Positions 48,550 through 58,180 are shown, numbered from the stretch's first letter. The stretch: 64,000 nucleotides of DNA from Blastocatellia bacterium (GCA_016705245.1 JADIYM010000002.1:248001-312000); one strand, 5' to 3'. Translations and numbers: made by a program. The notes: a model not told the origin generated them from the sequence alone.

Positions 48550-50415
48550 ATGACCTCTCGATCACGACGAATCGGACTTGTTGCCGCGGTGCTCATCGCC
48601 GCCCTTGGCGTCTCACTGGCTGCACTCGGCGGCGCGACCGCCCAGTCACCGGCTCCGCTGATGCGACACGCGGCATCAATGCCAGCTGGCGCATTGGCGT
48701 ATGTCGAGGCCAAGGACCTTCAGTCGTTGCTCAGCGCGTGGATGGCCTCGTCGATCCGGGATCGGTACGTGAAGAGCGCGAGTTACCGGTCGTTTCGACG
48801 GTCTCGACTCTACCTGAAGCTGGCTGATCGGCTTGCGGATCTCGAGCGAGGCTTCGGTGTCGAGATCAACGACGCGCGGCTGGCGGAGATCGCGGGCGGG
48901 GCGTCGGCGCTCGCCGTCTACGATCCCGCGAAGCTCGAGGTGTTGCTCGTCACCGAAGTCGCAAGTCAGAAAGCGCTGGCGTCGAAGCTGTTCGCCCAGT
49001 CTGCGTCCTTCGAGCAGCGCCAGACTGCAAAGGGGCAGCCCTATTTCTCGAGGGAAGTGGTTTCGGATGGCGGGAGACTCGTGCAGCGCGTTGCCTTCGG
49101 GTATTCGGGCGACCGGCTCTGGGTCGGCACCAGCGAGACGCTGGTCGCCGAGGCGATCGACGGCCCTGGTGGCGGGGGACTGAGCGTGGCCGTCAACGAG
49201 ACCGTCCGCGCCGCGACCGATTTCACGGTCGCACACGACCTCGTGGTCTGGGTGGACGTGGACCGCGCGGTGCGAAACAAGTACTTCGGACTCTACTGGA
49301 TTCACCGGAATGCCAAGGAACTCGCTGATCTGCAGACGGGACTGCTCGACATCGAGATTGCGGCGACTGGCGTGACCGAGCGGCGATGGTTCGTCCGAAA
49401 GACGGGCAGCGAGCCGGCGGGCGGTGACGACGGGGCTGGAATTGCGGCGCTTTCTGCACTGGCGCCCGCCGATGCGCAGCTCGTGGAGGCGAAATCGGCG
49501 GACGCCGGCTTGGGGACCGCGCTGGCAGAGACGATGTTCGGGCCGGACCGGGCGGCTGGCTCGATGTCGAACGTGCGTGCCTCACGCGTCGACAATCCGT
49601 TCGAGGCGTCGGACTCAGAGTCGACCGGCCGTCGTCCGGCTGGAGGCCGATATCGCTACCTCGATGACCGTTTCGACCGCGATGTTGACGATCCGGCTGC
49701 GGCGCCGGTGCGCCGCGTTGCCGCCGCGACCCCGCTGGTCGCGCCGTTGGGCGACCGACTTGGGGTGCTGCTTCAAGCTGCGGCGCCGGTGCGATACGCC
49801 GTATTCGGAAGCGTGAAGCTCCCCGAGGGGAAACTCTTTGCGTCGTTCGAACGGGCTGTCGTTGTAGAAATGGGAGCGCCCGACCGATTCGATACGGCTG
49901 CGTTCGAGGCGCTCGCCCGCGACGAGTTCGCGCGGCGATTCCTTGTAGGCGGTCAGGTCTCGCGCGTCTCGTGGACGGATGCCGGTGGCGCACGTGGGCT
50001 CGCCGGGGCGCTGATCTCGCAGGGCGGAGCCTATCGCGTGGCCGGCAAGTACCTCATCGTGGGGCGTGACGCTCAGCAATGTGCCGCGGTCGCGGCTCGC
50101 ATCGGATCGTCGTCGGCATCGGTGAACGTCGCCGGAGGGAGGCTCACGCGACTGGCGGAGGTTCGACTGGCATCGGCAGCAGGTCCGTTCAGGCGGCTCA
50201 CCGGGTTGCTCGATGCGAAGGACGCCAATGCGCTCGACGAAGAGATCGCGGGTGAGGAAGCCGAGGCGGATGCTCTGAGGCGGCCAGTCCTGTTCTTCAG
50301 CGAGAACCTCGCGAGCCTGCTCGACGTCGTCCAGCAGGTGACGGTCGTTCGGATCGCGACGTCGGAGGAGGGCACGATGATTCGCGAAGTTGTCGAGTAT
50401 CGAACCGGAGGGTGA
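48550..50415 (+). CDS. Exported protein of unknown function (DUF3352-like)
   Basis: A 621-residue protein with a clear signal peptide (RRIGLVAAVLIAALGVSLAA, ending GATAQ). The body begins MPAGALAYVEAKDLQSLLSA and LARLAEIAGGASALAVYDP-like sequence. This is the pattern of DUF3352-type proteins, in which an exported domain is repeated twice (a second copy begins near residue 400 with APVRYAVFGSVKLPEGKLFA). The family has no known activity. It lies 38 bp after the giant TPR protein, on the same strand, and is the last gene of the exported-protein run. It converges on argS. Confidence 0.65.
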   Translation: MTSRSRRIGLVAAVLIAALGVSLAALGGATAQSPAPLMRHAASMPAGALAYVEAKDLQSLLSAWMASSIRDRYVKSASYRSFRRSRLYLKLADRLADLERGFGVEINDARLAEIAGGASALAVYDPAKLEVLLVTEVASQKALASKLFAQSASFEQRQTAKGQPYFSREVVSDGGRLVQRVAFGYSGDRLWVGTSETLVAEAIDGPGGGGLSVAVNETVRAATDFTVAHDLVVWVDVDRAVRNKYFGLYWIHRNAKELADLQTGLLDIEIAATGVTERRWFVRKTGSEPAGGDDGAGIAALSALAPADAQLVEAKSADAGLGTALAETMFGPDRAAGSMSNVRASRVDNPFEASDSESTGRRPAGGRYRYLDDRFDRDVDDPAAAPVRRVAAATPLVAPLGDRLGVLLQAAAPVRYAVFGSVKLPEGKLFASFERAVVVEMGAPDRFDTAAFEALARDEFARRFLVGGQVSRVSWTDAGGARGLAGALISQGGAYRVAGKYLIVGRDAQQCAAVAARIGSSSASVNVAGGRLTRLAEVRLASAAGPFRRLTGLLDAKDANALDEEIAGEEAEADALRRPVLFFSENLASLLDVVQQVTVVRIATSEEGTMIREVVEYRTGG

Positions 50416-50431
50416 CTCTGGCGTCTTAGCG

Positions 50432-50511
50432 GCTTTGCGCCTTTGCGCCTTTGCGCGAGCCTCTTGTCGATACGAAGAAGTTCACGCGAAGGCGCCAAGG
50501 CGCAAAGCAGC
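50432..50511. repeat. Imperfect inverted repeat of the GCGCAAAGG type
   Basis: The left arm (GCTTTGCGCCTTTGCGCC at 50432 onward) and the right arm (GGCGCCAAGGCGCAAAGC near 50491-50508) pair imperfectly around a loop. The words match those of the perfect repeat at 35473. It fills the 95-bp space between the convergent DUF3352-like and argS stops and could act as a bidirectional terminator. Confidence 0.6.
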
Positions 50512-52535
50512 TACATCCGCTCAGGAACGTCGATGCCGAGCGTCGCAAGCGCATCGACGAGTGTTCGCTGCACCAGCCCGATTATGGCGATCATCAGCGC
50601 CTGACGGTCGGCATCCGTCTCATTGCGAACCTGATGCCGATGGTAGAACTCGTTCGTCAGTTGCGCTGCCTGGAATGCGTATCGCGCGATGATCGACGGC
50701 TCGAGTCCGGCAGCAGTGCGCGCAAGCGTCTCGGGTAGTTGTGCGCACAAGTAGACGACCGGCCAGAAATCGGCATTCTCTTCCGCGGCAAGCAGTTCGG
50801 TCACGCGGTCGCGGCCGAGTCGTCCGAGCGGATCGTCGAGATCGACGCCGGCGTCGCGCAACTTCGCGAAGATCGAGTTAAGGCGCACCGCGGAGTACTG
50901 GATGTACGGACCGGCCTCGCCCTGGAACGAGAGCGCTTCCTTCAGGTCGAACGCGATGACGGCATTGCGCGAGAACTTGAGCAGGAAGTAACGCACGGCG
51001 CCGATCGCAATCGTGTGCGCGATCGCGGCCTGCTCGTCTTCCGGGTAGTTCATCTTCTCGACCCGTGACCGCACCTCGGCAAGCGCGTTCTGCTCGAGCA
51101 TGTCGAGCAGGTCGTCGGCCTTCACGCCGCGGCCCTTGCGCCCCGACATGCCGATGAAAGTGCGTTTTCGCTCGTCGTCGGCGAGCGGCAGTCCGAGGTC
51201 GTCGCACGCGGCGACCGTCAACCCGACTTTCTCGTAATCGAGATGCGTGCTGGCGGCGACCTTTGGATCGTTCGCAACGGACATCACTCCCTTCTTCACG
51301 AAGTCCTGAACGTAGCTCTGTCCGACGTCGATGACATTGATGTACCGGTCACCATGCCCGAACCGCGCGTGGTCCGTCTCGCCGGCGGACGGATCAGGCG
51401 TCGTGATCCACACGACGTGGCCATCTGGATATTCGTGGAACCGGCGGTACGAGAAATCGCGGTCGATCCGGTTGAGCTTCCAGAGATGGTAGGCAATGTC
51501 CTTTCCGGCGTAGGTCACCAGCCCGTTGCTCTTGACGAGGATCTTGTCGGCGGCAAAGTCATCGTCGTCGGTCGAGGCGTCGGCCTCTTCAGCCCGCATG
51601 ACCCAGCATCCGGCGTGTTTCCCGTCGGCCTCGTAGTGAATCGATCCCGCCGCCTTCATCATCTCGAACGCGTCCGACCAGAAGTTGCTCTGCAGCACTT
51701 CGCTTTCGCGGGGCATGACGTCATAGGTGATGCCGAGCCGGTACATCGTTCGAAGTAGCGCCTCGAGGTTACGCATGGCTACGTACTCGGCCATCTCGGC
51801 AATCGGGCCGCTGGCGGACTCAATTGCATGCTGTGCCTCGGCGCGGAGCGCGAGTTTCTCGGGATTCTCGCGTCCCTCGGCATTGCCGTCCCGGTACCAG
51901 ACGCCGACGCGGGAATAGAGATCCCAGCAGTAGTAGTCGAACGGATCGGGAATCGCCTTGATCTCGTCCAGCGTGTGCGGTTCGAGATGAAGGAACCCAA
52001 CGACGACGTCGGCAACCTGGACACCGGTGTTGTCGATGTAATTCTGGATCTCGACCCGGTGACCGGCTGCGCGCAGGATTCGGACGATCGAGTCACCGAG
52101 CACTGAATTGCGAAGATGCCCGATGTGTGCGGCCTTGTTCGGGTTCACGCTCGTGTGCTCCACGATGACCTTCTCTGCTCCGTCGGTCGTCGTCATCGGC
52201 GACCCGGCGACGAGCGCCGCGAGTATCGCGGCACGGTCCAGGAAGACGTTGACGTACCCTGCGCCGGCTACATCGAGACGCGCGATTCCCGCCGGGAGCC
52301 GCCCGGGTTCTTGCAGCCAGCCGACGATCGCCGTGGCGAGATCGCGAGGCGCGCGTTTCTCGCCGGTTGCGGTCTTGATTCGCTTTGCGAGGTCGAAGGC
52401 CACCGGACACGCAAGGTCGGCGTGCGCGAGGTCGCGCGGCACGTCGATAACGGGATCGTCGACACGGAGTCCGGACGTCGCCTCGGTGGCGGCGGCGATT
52501 TGCGATTTGAGCGCGCTGGTCAGGGAGTCGAGCAT
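50511..52535 (-). CDS. argS: Arginyl-tRNA synthetase
   Basis: A 674-residue class I synthetase charging tRNA-Arg. The HIGH motif is in SVNPNKAAHIGHLRNSVLGD near residue 140. GKDIAYHLWKLN follows, and GMSGRKGRGVK near 510 stands for KMSKS, which ArgRS often lacks in canonical form. The C-terminal DALR anticodon-binding domain ends with MIAIIGLVQRTLVDALATLG. I chose the ATG at 52535 (MLDSLTSALKSQIAAA), which matches the ArgRS N-terminal additional domain; the frame is open to 52709. It diverges from sir2. Confidence 0.95.
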   Translation of the reverse strand: MLDSLTSALKSQIAAATEATSGLRVDDPVIDVPRDLAHADLACPVAFDLAKRIKTATGEKRAPRDLATAIVGWLQEPGRLPAGIARLDVAGAGYVNVFLDRAAILAALVAGSPMTTTDGAEKVIVEHTSVNPNKAAHIGHLRNSVLGDSIVRILRAAGHRVEIQNYIDNTGVQVADVVVGFLHLEPHTLDEIKAIPDPFDYYCWDLYSRVGVWYRDGNAEGRENPEKLALRAEAQHAIESASGPIAEMAEYVAMRNLEALLRTMYRLGITYDVMPRESEVLQSNFWSDAFEMMKAAGSIHYEADGKHAGCWVMRAEEADASTDDDDFAADKILVKSNGLVTYAGKDIAYHLWKLNRIDRDFSYRRFHEYPDGHVVWITTPDPSAGETDHARFGHGDRYINVIDVGQSYVQDFVKKGVMSVANDPKVAASTHLDYEKVGLTVAACDDLGLPLADDERKRTFIGMSGRKGRGVKADDLLDMLEQNALAEVRSRVEKMNYPEDEQAAIAHTIAIGAVRYFLLKFSRNAVIAFDLKEALSFQGEAGPYIQYSAVRLNSIFAKLRDAGVDLDDPLGRLGRDRVTELLAAEENADFWPVVYLCAQLPETLARTAAGLEPSIIARYAFQAAQLTNEFYHRHQVRNETDADRQALMIAIIGLVQRTLVDALATLGIDVPERM

Positions 52536-52690
52536 CGGACGGAAATCTCCAGGGCCGGCGGATCCGGCGTGCGAAAACGCGGAGTCTACCACGGCCGATT
52601 CGCGGGAGTGCGCGAGGGGGACGCTTTCTTGACACCCGTCCGACTCGCCACCTACGATCGCCGGTCCCGCCGCGGCGGAGTGTGACTCGA

Positions 52691-53410
52691 ATGAGCATTG
52701 AACGTGCAAAAGCAGTTCTGGACGGCGCGAGGAGGATCCTTGTCTTCACCGGCGCTGGAGTCTCGGCCGAGAGCGGCGTCCCGACGTTCCGCGGCGGCGG
52801 CGGCTCGGCTGTCTGGCGCGGGATGGACGCCACCGAGCTAAGCTCGGCCCGGATGGTCGGCAGTGACCTCAAGCTCGTGTGGGAGTGGTTCGAATACAGG
52901 CGCGGCCTGCTGGCCTCCTGCGGTCCGAACCCGGCGCACCAGACGATCGCGGAGTGGGCAGATCGCTTCAGTGACATGACGCTCGTAACGCAGAACGTCG
53001 ACGGACTTCACGACAAGGCCGGCAGCCGTGACGTGCTCGAGCTGCACGGGAACATCTGGCGGGGGCGTTGCCTTGCTTGCGGTGCCCTGGAGCGGCTGGA
53101 CGACACGCCGCTGCCGGAAGTGCCGCCGAGTTGCTCGACCTGCGGTGGGAAACATCGGCCGGACGTTGTCCTCTTCGGCGAGTTCCTGCCGGAGGACGTC
53201 TTCAAGCGCGCGACTGCCGCGGCCGAGCGTGCGGAGGTGTGCATCGTGGTCGGAACGTCCGCGCTCGTGTTTCCGGCAGCTGAACTTCCGCTCGTCGCGG
53301 CCCGGAACGGGGCAAGCATCATCGAGGTGAATCCCGAGCCGTCTGGCATCGGCGGGCCGCTCTCCATCATGATCGAAGGGCGCGCGGGCGACGTGCTACC
53401 GCGACTGTGA
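52691..53410 (+). CDS. cobB: Sir2-family NAD-dependent protein deacylase
   Basis: A 239-residue class III sirtuin. It shows the NAD-binding motif ILVFTGAGVSAESGVPTFRG near residue 20, TLVTQNVDGLHDKAG, the catalytic His in ELHGNIWRGRC, and a four-cysteine zinc site (CLACG and CSTCGG). PDVVLFGEFLP and VVGTSALVFPAA follow. The spacing of residues near FEYRR (Tyr and Arg) is that of bacterial desuccinylase-type sirtuins, which tentatively suggests succinyl or other acidic lysine acyl groups. A GTG at 52682 could also serve as start. The stop overlaps the larC start by three bases. Confidence 0.9.
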   Translation: MSIERAKAVLDGARRILVFTGAGVSAESGVPTFRGGGGSAVWRGMDATELSSARMVGSDLKLVWEWFEYRRGLLASCGPNPAHQTIAEWADRFSDMTLVTQNVDGLHDKAGSRDVLELHGNIWRGRCLACGALERLDDTPLPEVPPSCSTCGGKHRPDVVLFGEFLPEDVFKRATAAAERAEVCIVVGTSALVFPAAELPLVAARNGASIIEVNPEPSGIGGPLSIMIEGRAGDVLPRL

Positions 53411-54741
53411 GCGTGACACCGATGCGGACTATCTACTTCGACTGTTTCTCGGGCGCGAGCGGCGACATGCTGCTTGGTGCGCTCATCGACCTCGGGCTCG
53501 ACCTGGACCGGCTGCGCGAGGAACTGCTGAAGCTGCCGATCGACGGATATCGAATCGAGACCAGGCGCGTCGAGCGCTCGGCACTGAGTGCGCTCAAGGT
53601 TGACGTGATCGTCGGGGACCGGGTCGAAGGCAGCGGCGGAACGGTGCACGCGCACCCGCACGACCACGGACACGATCACGCGCACGGTTTTTCCTTCGAC
53701 CCTTTGCACCACGAGGAAGTCGAAGATGAGGAACTGGAGGAAGATGCGACCGACCACGCGACCGAGTCGAATTCGAAGAGTCTCGTGGAGATCCTTGACG
53801 TCATCGACTCGTCGACGCTCTCGCAACTGACAAAGCAGCGCGCCAGCACGGCATTTCGCCGCCTCGGCGAGGCTGAGGCGCGCGCGCACGGCACGACTCC
53901 CGAGACCGTTCACTTTCACGAAGTCGGCGCCGTGGACGCGATCGTCGACATCGTCGGTAGCATGGCGGCGTTCGAGCTCCTGGGCATCGAGCAATTCTTC
54001 TGCTCTTCGATCAATGTTGGCGGAGGGACTGTGGACTTCTCGCACGGGCACTATCCCGTGCCTGGACCCGCAACGGCGGATCTGCTTCGCGGCGTGCCGA
54101 TTTACTCGGGCGCGGTGCAGAAAGAGCTCGTGACTCCGACCGGCGCAGCCATCCTCACGACGGTTGTCGATTCCTACGGCCCGCTGCCGCCGTTCGTCGT
54201 CGATCGGATCGGGTACGGCGCCGGGACACGCGACGTTCCGCGTCACCCGAACGTCCTGCGGGCGATGCTTGGCACTGTTGTCGAAGTTGGAACGGGCTCG
54301 GACCGGATCGTGGTCATCGAGGCCGCCATCGATGACATGTCGCCCGAGGCGCTTGGCTACTTCATGGAGAAGGCGCTGGCGGACGGCGCCATTGACGTGT
54401 ACGTCACTCCAGTTCAGATGAAAAAGAACCGTCCGGGAGTCGCTTTGACGGTGCTCGTCGAGCCCGTCGACCTCGATCGGATTTCGCGGCTCGTGTTTCG
54501 CGAGACGACCACGATCGGCCTTCGCCATCGGGAAGTATCGAGGCGGGTCCTGGATCGAGTGCTCGTCCAGGTGGAGACTTCGGTGGGTCCGATTCATGTG
54601 AAGGTAGCGAGCCTCGACGGGGAAGTCGTCAACGCGGCGCCCGAATACGATGATTGCCACGAGGCGGCTCTGCGGACGGGACTTCCACTCCGCGCGATAC
54701 AGGCCATGGCCGCTGCGGCGTATGCAGGGAGAAACGTATGA
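53407..54741 (+). CDS. larC: Nickel pincer cofactor biosynthesis protein LarC
   Basis: A 444-residue LarC, the nickel insertase that finishes the nickel-pincer nucleotide cofactor of lactate racemase-type enzymes. It begins YFDCFSGASGDMLLGALIDL, the strict LarC signature. A His-rich insert follows near residues 80-100 (HAHPHDHGHDHAHG), probably nickel-binding. The central VHFHEVGAVDAIVDIVG and GAVQKELVTPTGAAIL blocks are present, and the second domain has IEAAIDDMSPEALG. larB, larE and a larA-type racemase are not in the window. It is coupled to sir2 (GTGA) and to folE (ATGA). Confidence 0.93.
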   Translation: MSVTPMRTIYFDCFSGASGDMLLGALIDLGLDLDRLREELLKLPIDGYRIETRRVERSALSALKVDVIVGDRVEGSGGTVHAHPHDHGHDHAHGFSFDPLHHEEVEDEELEEDATDHATESNSKSLVEILDVIDSSTLSQLTKQRASTAFRRLGEAEARAHGTTPETVHFHEVGAVDAIVDIVGSMAAFELLGIEQFFCSSINVGGGTVDFSHGHYPVPGPATADLLRGVPIYSGAVQKELVTPTGAAILTTVVDSYGPLPPFVVDRIGYGAGTRDVPRHPNVLRAMLGTVVEVGTGSDRIVVIEAAIDDMSPEALGYFMEKALADGAIDVYVTPVQMKKNRPGVALTVLVEPVDLDRISRLVFRETTTIGLRHREVSRRVLDRVLVQVETSVGPIHVKVASLDGEVVNAAPEYDDCHEAALRTGLPLRAIQAMAAAAYAGRNV

Positions 54742-55313
54742 GCGAACGACGAGTCGACCTCGAGAAGATCGAGCGAGGGGTCAGGCTGATCCTCGAGGGA
54801 ATCGGCGAGGACGCCGACCGCCCGGGAATTGCCGACACGCCCAGGCGCGTGGCGAAGATGTACGCCGAGATCTGCGAGGGACTGCATCTGGACCCGGCGG
54901 AGTTCCTCAAGTTCGTCCCCGACGAGACGCACGACGAGATGATCGTCGTTAAGAACATCCCGCTGTACTCGATCTGCGAACACCACCTCGTGCCGTTCCA
55001 CGGCGTCGCACACATCGCGTACATCCCCGACGATGGTCGGATCCTCGGACTTTCGAAGCTCGCCCGCATCGTCGATCGAATCTCGCGACGACCGCAGATC
55101 CAGGAACGACTGACGACGCAGGTCGCCGAGCTGCTGGACAGTGGACTGCAGCCGAAGGGCGTTATGGTCGTCATCGAGGCCGAGCACCTGTGCATGTCGA
55201 TGCGCGGCATCAAGAAGCCGGGAACGACGACGGTCACGTCGGCCGTTCGCGGCAATTTCCGCCGCGATCCTCGCACCCGTGCCGAGGCCATGGCCATCAT
55301 CGAGAAGAAATAG
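54738..55313 (+). CDS. folE: GTP cyclohydrolase I (type IA)
   Basis: A 191-residue enzyme converting GTP to 7,8-dihydroneopterin triphosphate, the entry step of folate synthesis. Diagnostic motifs are GEDADRPGIADTPRRVAKMY, the zinc-binding YSICEHHLVPFHGVAHIAYI, and VVIEAEHLCMSMRGIKKPG, which supplies the second Cys ligand. The ATG overlaps the larC stop by four bases. The product is the substrate of a NudB-type pyrophosphohydrolase, which here is fused to FolP at 17977. Confidence 0.97.
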   Translation: MSERRVDLEKIERGVRLILEGIGEDADRPGIADTPRRVAKMYAEICEGLHLDPAEFLKFVPDETHDEMIVVKNIPLYSICEHHLVPFHGVAHIAYIPDDGRILGLSKLARIVDRISRRPQIQERLTTQVAELLDSGLQPKGVMVVIEAEHLCMSMRGIKKPGTTTVTSAVRGNFRRDPRTRAEAMAIIEKK

Positions 55314-55386
55314 GGAAGGGCGGAATCTCGGGCCCCGGCGCGCCGTCGCGCGACAGGCACGCCGAACACCGTTACCATCACTGCCC

Positions 55387-57354
55387 ATGACGGACCGTTT
55401 TTACATCACCACGCCGATCTACTACGTCAACGCCGAGCCGCATCTCGGGCATCTCTACGCGACGATGCTCGCCGACACGGTGTGCCGGTTCAACCAGCAG
55501 CGCGGTCGCGAGACGTATTTCCTGACCGGCACGGACGAGCATTCGCAGAAAATCGAGCGCGCCGCCCAGGCGAAGGGGATTCCGGTCCGGGAGTTCGTCG
55601 ACGGACTCGCCGGCCGATTCCGCGATGTTTTTGATCACTGGAAGATCGGATACGACCAGTTCATCCGGACGACGTCAGACGTCCACAAGGCCGGCGCGCA
55701 GGAGCTCTGGCGGCGTTGCCGCGACGCCGGACTGATCTACAAGAGCGTCTACGCGGGATGGTACTGCGTGCAGGACAACGCGTTCATCGACGGGCCGAAG
55801 GAAGGTCCGCCGCCGGAGTGCCCGGACAGCGGTGGACCAGCGGAGTGGGTGGAGGAAGAGAGTTACTTTTTTCGTCTCTCGGCCTTCCAGGAGCCGCTGC
55901 TGGCGTATTACCGTGAGCATCCAGAATTCATCCAGCCCGAGTCACGCCGAAACGAGATTGTGAGTTTCGTCGAGGGCGGCCTGCAGGACCTCTCGATCAG
56001 CCGGGTGACGACGACATGGGGAGTTCAGGTTCCGGACGATCCGGCGCACGTGATGTACGTCTGGTTCGACGCGCTTTCGAACTACATCACGGCTCTTGGT
56101 TTCGGCACGTCCCCCGACGACGACCGGTGGAGGTTCTGGCCTGGCGTTCACCTGATTGGAAAGGACATCCTTCGCTTTCACACAGTGTATTGGCCGGCAT
56201 TCCTGATGGGTGCCGGATTGCCGGTTCCGCAGAAGGTCATGGTGCACGGCCTGTGGATGTCGGGCGGACGGAAGATGTCGAAGCGGCTCGGCAACGGCGT
56301 CGACATCGGGCTGCTGGATAGGCACTTCACGCACGATGCGGTGCGTTATTACTGCCTCGCCGAGATGGGTTTCGGCCAGGATGGCGACTTCACGTACGGC
56401 GCCCTCGTCGACCGCGCGAATGCCGATCTGGCCAACGGGATCGGCAACCTCGCAAGCCGGACACTCACGATGCTTGCGAAGTACTTCGACGGAGTCCTGC
56501 CGCAGGCCGGACCTGATTCCGCAGTGCGCACGACCGTCGAGCAGGCGACGGCGACAGCCGTCAGCGAGTTCGAGAACTTCGAGTTCCGCCGCGGGATCGA
56601 GGCCATTCGCTCGGCCATGGCCGCAGTGGACCGATACATATCGGACACTAAGCCGTGGGCGATCGCGAAGGATGCGGGACGGCGCGACGAGCTTGCCGTG
56701 GTACTCGTGACGGCCTTCGAGGCGCTTCGCGCGTTCGTGGTCGTTCTGGCTCCTGCGTTGCCGGAAGGGTCTGCGGCGATCTGGCGGAGCATGAACCTGG
56801 ACGGAAGTCCGTCGGACGTCGACCCGGGAACACTTCAGGTCGGTGTTGTGCCGGCCGGTCATCGCATAGGCGAGATCGCACCCGTTTTTCCGAGACTCAA
56901 CAAGGAGCAGATCATGGACGACATCACGAAGGAGACCGCCGTCGAGGGCGCCCCCACGCCGGAAGCGGGCACACCTCCGGCAGCCACGGCGCCGGCGCCC
57001 GAACCGGCGAAGACCGAGCCCGACTACATCACGATCGACGACTTCGCGAAGGTGGAGCTGCGCGTCGGCCAGGTTCTCGCCGCGGACCGCATCGAGGGAG
57101 CGGACAAGCTCCTGAAGCTGAGTGTCGACCTCGGCGAAGCCGAGCCTCGACAGGTGCTCGCAGGCATCGCGATGCACTATGCGCCAGAGACACTCATTGG
57201 CCGCAAGATCGTCGTCTGCTCGAACCTGAAGCCGCGGAAGATGCGTGGGCTCGAGTCGCAGGGAATGATCCTGGCGGCTTCGGTGGGAGAGGACGGCGTG
57301 CCCGTGCTCGCGACCTTCACCGAGGACGTCCCGAACGGCGTCCGCCTCAAGTAG
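55387..57354 (+). CDS. metG: Methionyl-tRNA synthetase with C-terminal tRNA-binding domain
   Basis: A 655-residue class I synthetase. The HIGH equivalent is YYVNAEPHLGHLYATMLADT at the N-terminus and the KMSKS motif is GRKMSKRLGNGVD near residue 298. The linker region has CPDSGGPAEWVEEESYFFRL, where the second Cys of a zinc knuckle is Ser, so this appears to be a metal-free variant. Residues from about 545 form an OB-fold tRNA-binding domain (DDFAKVELRVGQVLAADRI, then NLKPRKMRGLESQGMILAA) after a Pro/Ala linker. It has its own start 73 bp after folE. Confidence 0.96.
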   Translation: MTDRFYITTPIYYVNAEPHLGHLYATMLADTVCRFNQQRGRETYFLTGTDEHSQKIERAAQAKGIPVREFVDGLAGRFRDVFDHWKIGYDQFIRTTSDVHKAGAQELWRRCRDAGLIYKSVYAGWYCVQDNAFIDGPKEGPPPECPDSGGPAEWVEEESYFFRLSAFQEPLLAYYREHPEFIQPESRRNEIVSFVEGGLQDLSISRVTTTWGVQVPDDPAHVMYVWFDALSNYITALGFGTSPDDDRWRFWPGVHLIGKDILRFHTVYWPAFLMGAGLPVPQKVMVHGLWMSGGRKMSKRLGNGVDIGLLDRHFTHDAVRYYCLAEMGFGQDGDFTYGALVDRANADLANGIGNLASRTLTMLAKYFDGVLPQAGPDSAVRTTVEQATATAVSEFENFEFRRGIEAIRSAMAAVDRYISDTKPWAIAKDAGRRDELAVVLVTAFEALRAFVVVLAPALPEGSAAIWRSMNLDGSPSDVDPGTLQVGVVPAGHRIGEIAPVFPRLNKEQIMDDITKETAVEGAPTPEAGTPPAATAPAPEPAKTEPDYITIDDFAKVELRVGQVLAADRIEGADKLLKLSVDLGEAEPRQVLAGIAMHYAPETLIGRKIVVCSNLKPRKMRGLESQGMILAASVGEDGVPVLATFTEDVPNGVRLK

Positions 57355-57371
57355 TCTCGGGTCGCCTCGAC

Positions 57372-58175
57372 GTGTTCATCGACTCTCACGCCCATCTCGA
57401 AGGAAAGCGGTTCGACGCAGACCGCGAGGAAGCGATTGCGCGCGCCCGCGCGGCCAGTGTTCACCTGATGCTCACGGTCGGTCAGGTCGGCGAGTCGTGG
57501 GACTCGATGACCGCTTCGCTCGCACTTGCGGAGGCCAACGACGACATCGTCACTTCGGTCGGTCTGCATCCGCACGATGCAAGGTTCTTTGACGACAGAA
57601 CCGCGGAGCACATGGTCGAGATGGCTCGACATCCGAAAGTCGTGGCCTGGGGTGAATGCGGGCTGGATTTCTATTACGACAACTCGCCGCGTGAAGCGCA
57701 GCGCGACGCATTTCGCGCTCAACTCCGGCTGGCGCGCAACGCCGGTCTGCCTGTCATCGTCCATTCACGCGACGCGGCGGACGAGACGCTCGGGATTCTT
57801 TCGGACGAACTGGGCTGCGGGAGCGCCGATGGCGTCTTCCACTGCTTCAGCTACGACGCCGACTTTGGACGGGCCGCGGTTGAGCTCGGGATGTACGTCA
57901 GCTTCTCCGGCATCGTGACGTTTCCGGGCGCATCGGCCGTCCAGTCCGCGGCCAGGGAACTTCCGCTCGATCGCATCCTCGTCGAGACCGACTGCCCGTT
58001 CCTTGCGCCGGTTCCGCATCGAGGGCGTCGCAACGAGCCGGCCTTCGTCGTCGAGGTCGCGTCGAAGATCGCCGAGTTGCGGGGGCTGTCGCCGTCGGAC
58101 GTTGCCGCGGCATCGACGGCGAACTTTCACCGGCTGTTCCGGAAGTGCGCCAACGTGCCGGCTGCGGAGGAGTAG
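57372..58175 (+). CDS. tatD: TatD-family metal-dependent DNase
   Basis: A 267-residue TIM-barrel hydrolase. Metal ligands are visible as FIDSHAHLEGKR (His pair at the N-terminus), AWGECGLDFYYD (Glu), VIVHSRDAADETL (His), GVFHCFSYD (His) and LVETDCPFLAPVPHRGRRNE (Asp and the C-terminal signature). Members act as 3'-5' exonucleases or D-aminoacyl-tRNA-type hydrolases. The start is a GTG 17 bp after the metG stop; metG-tatD adjacency is common. Confidence 0.93.
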   Translation: MFIDSHAHLEGKRFDADREEAIARARAASVHLMLTVGQVGESWDSMTASLALAEANDDIVTSVGLHPHDARFFDDRTAEHMVEMARHPKVVAWGECGLDFYYDNSPREAQRDAFRAQLRLARNAGLPVIVHSRDAADETLGILSDELGCGSADGVFHCFSYDADFGRAAVELGMYVSFSGIVTFPGASAVQSAARELPLDRILVETDCPFLAPVPHRGRRNEPAFVVEVASKIAELRGLSPSDVAAASTANFHRLFRKCANVPAAEE

Positions 58176-58180
58176 CGAGT

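Noticed and set aside
53008..54660. 550-codon minus-strand frame opposite sir2 and larC
   Set aside because: Antisense to two clearly conserved genes and rich in Arg; treated as a shadow.
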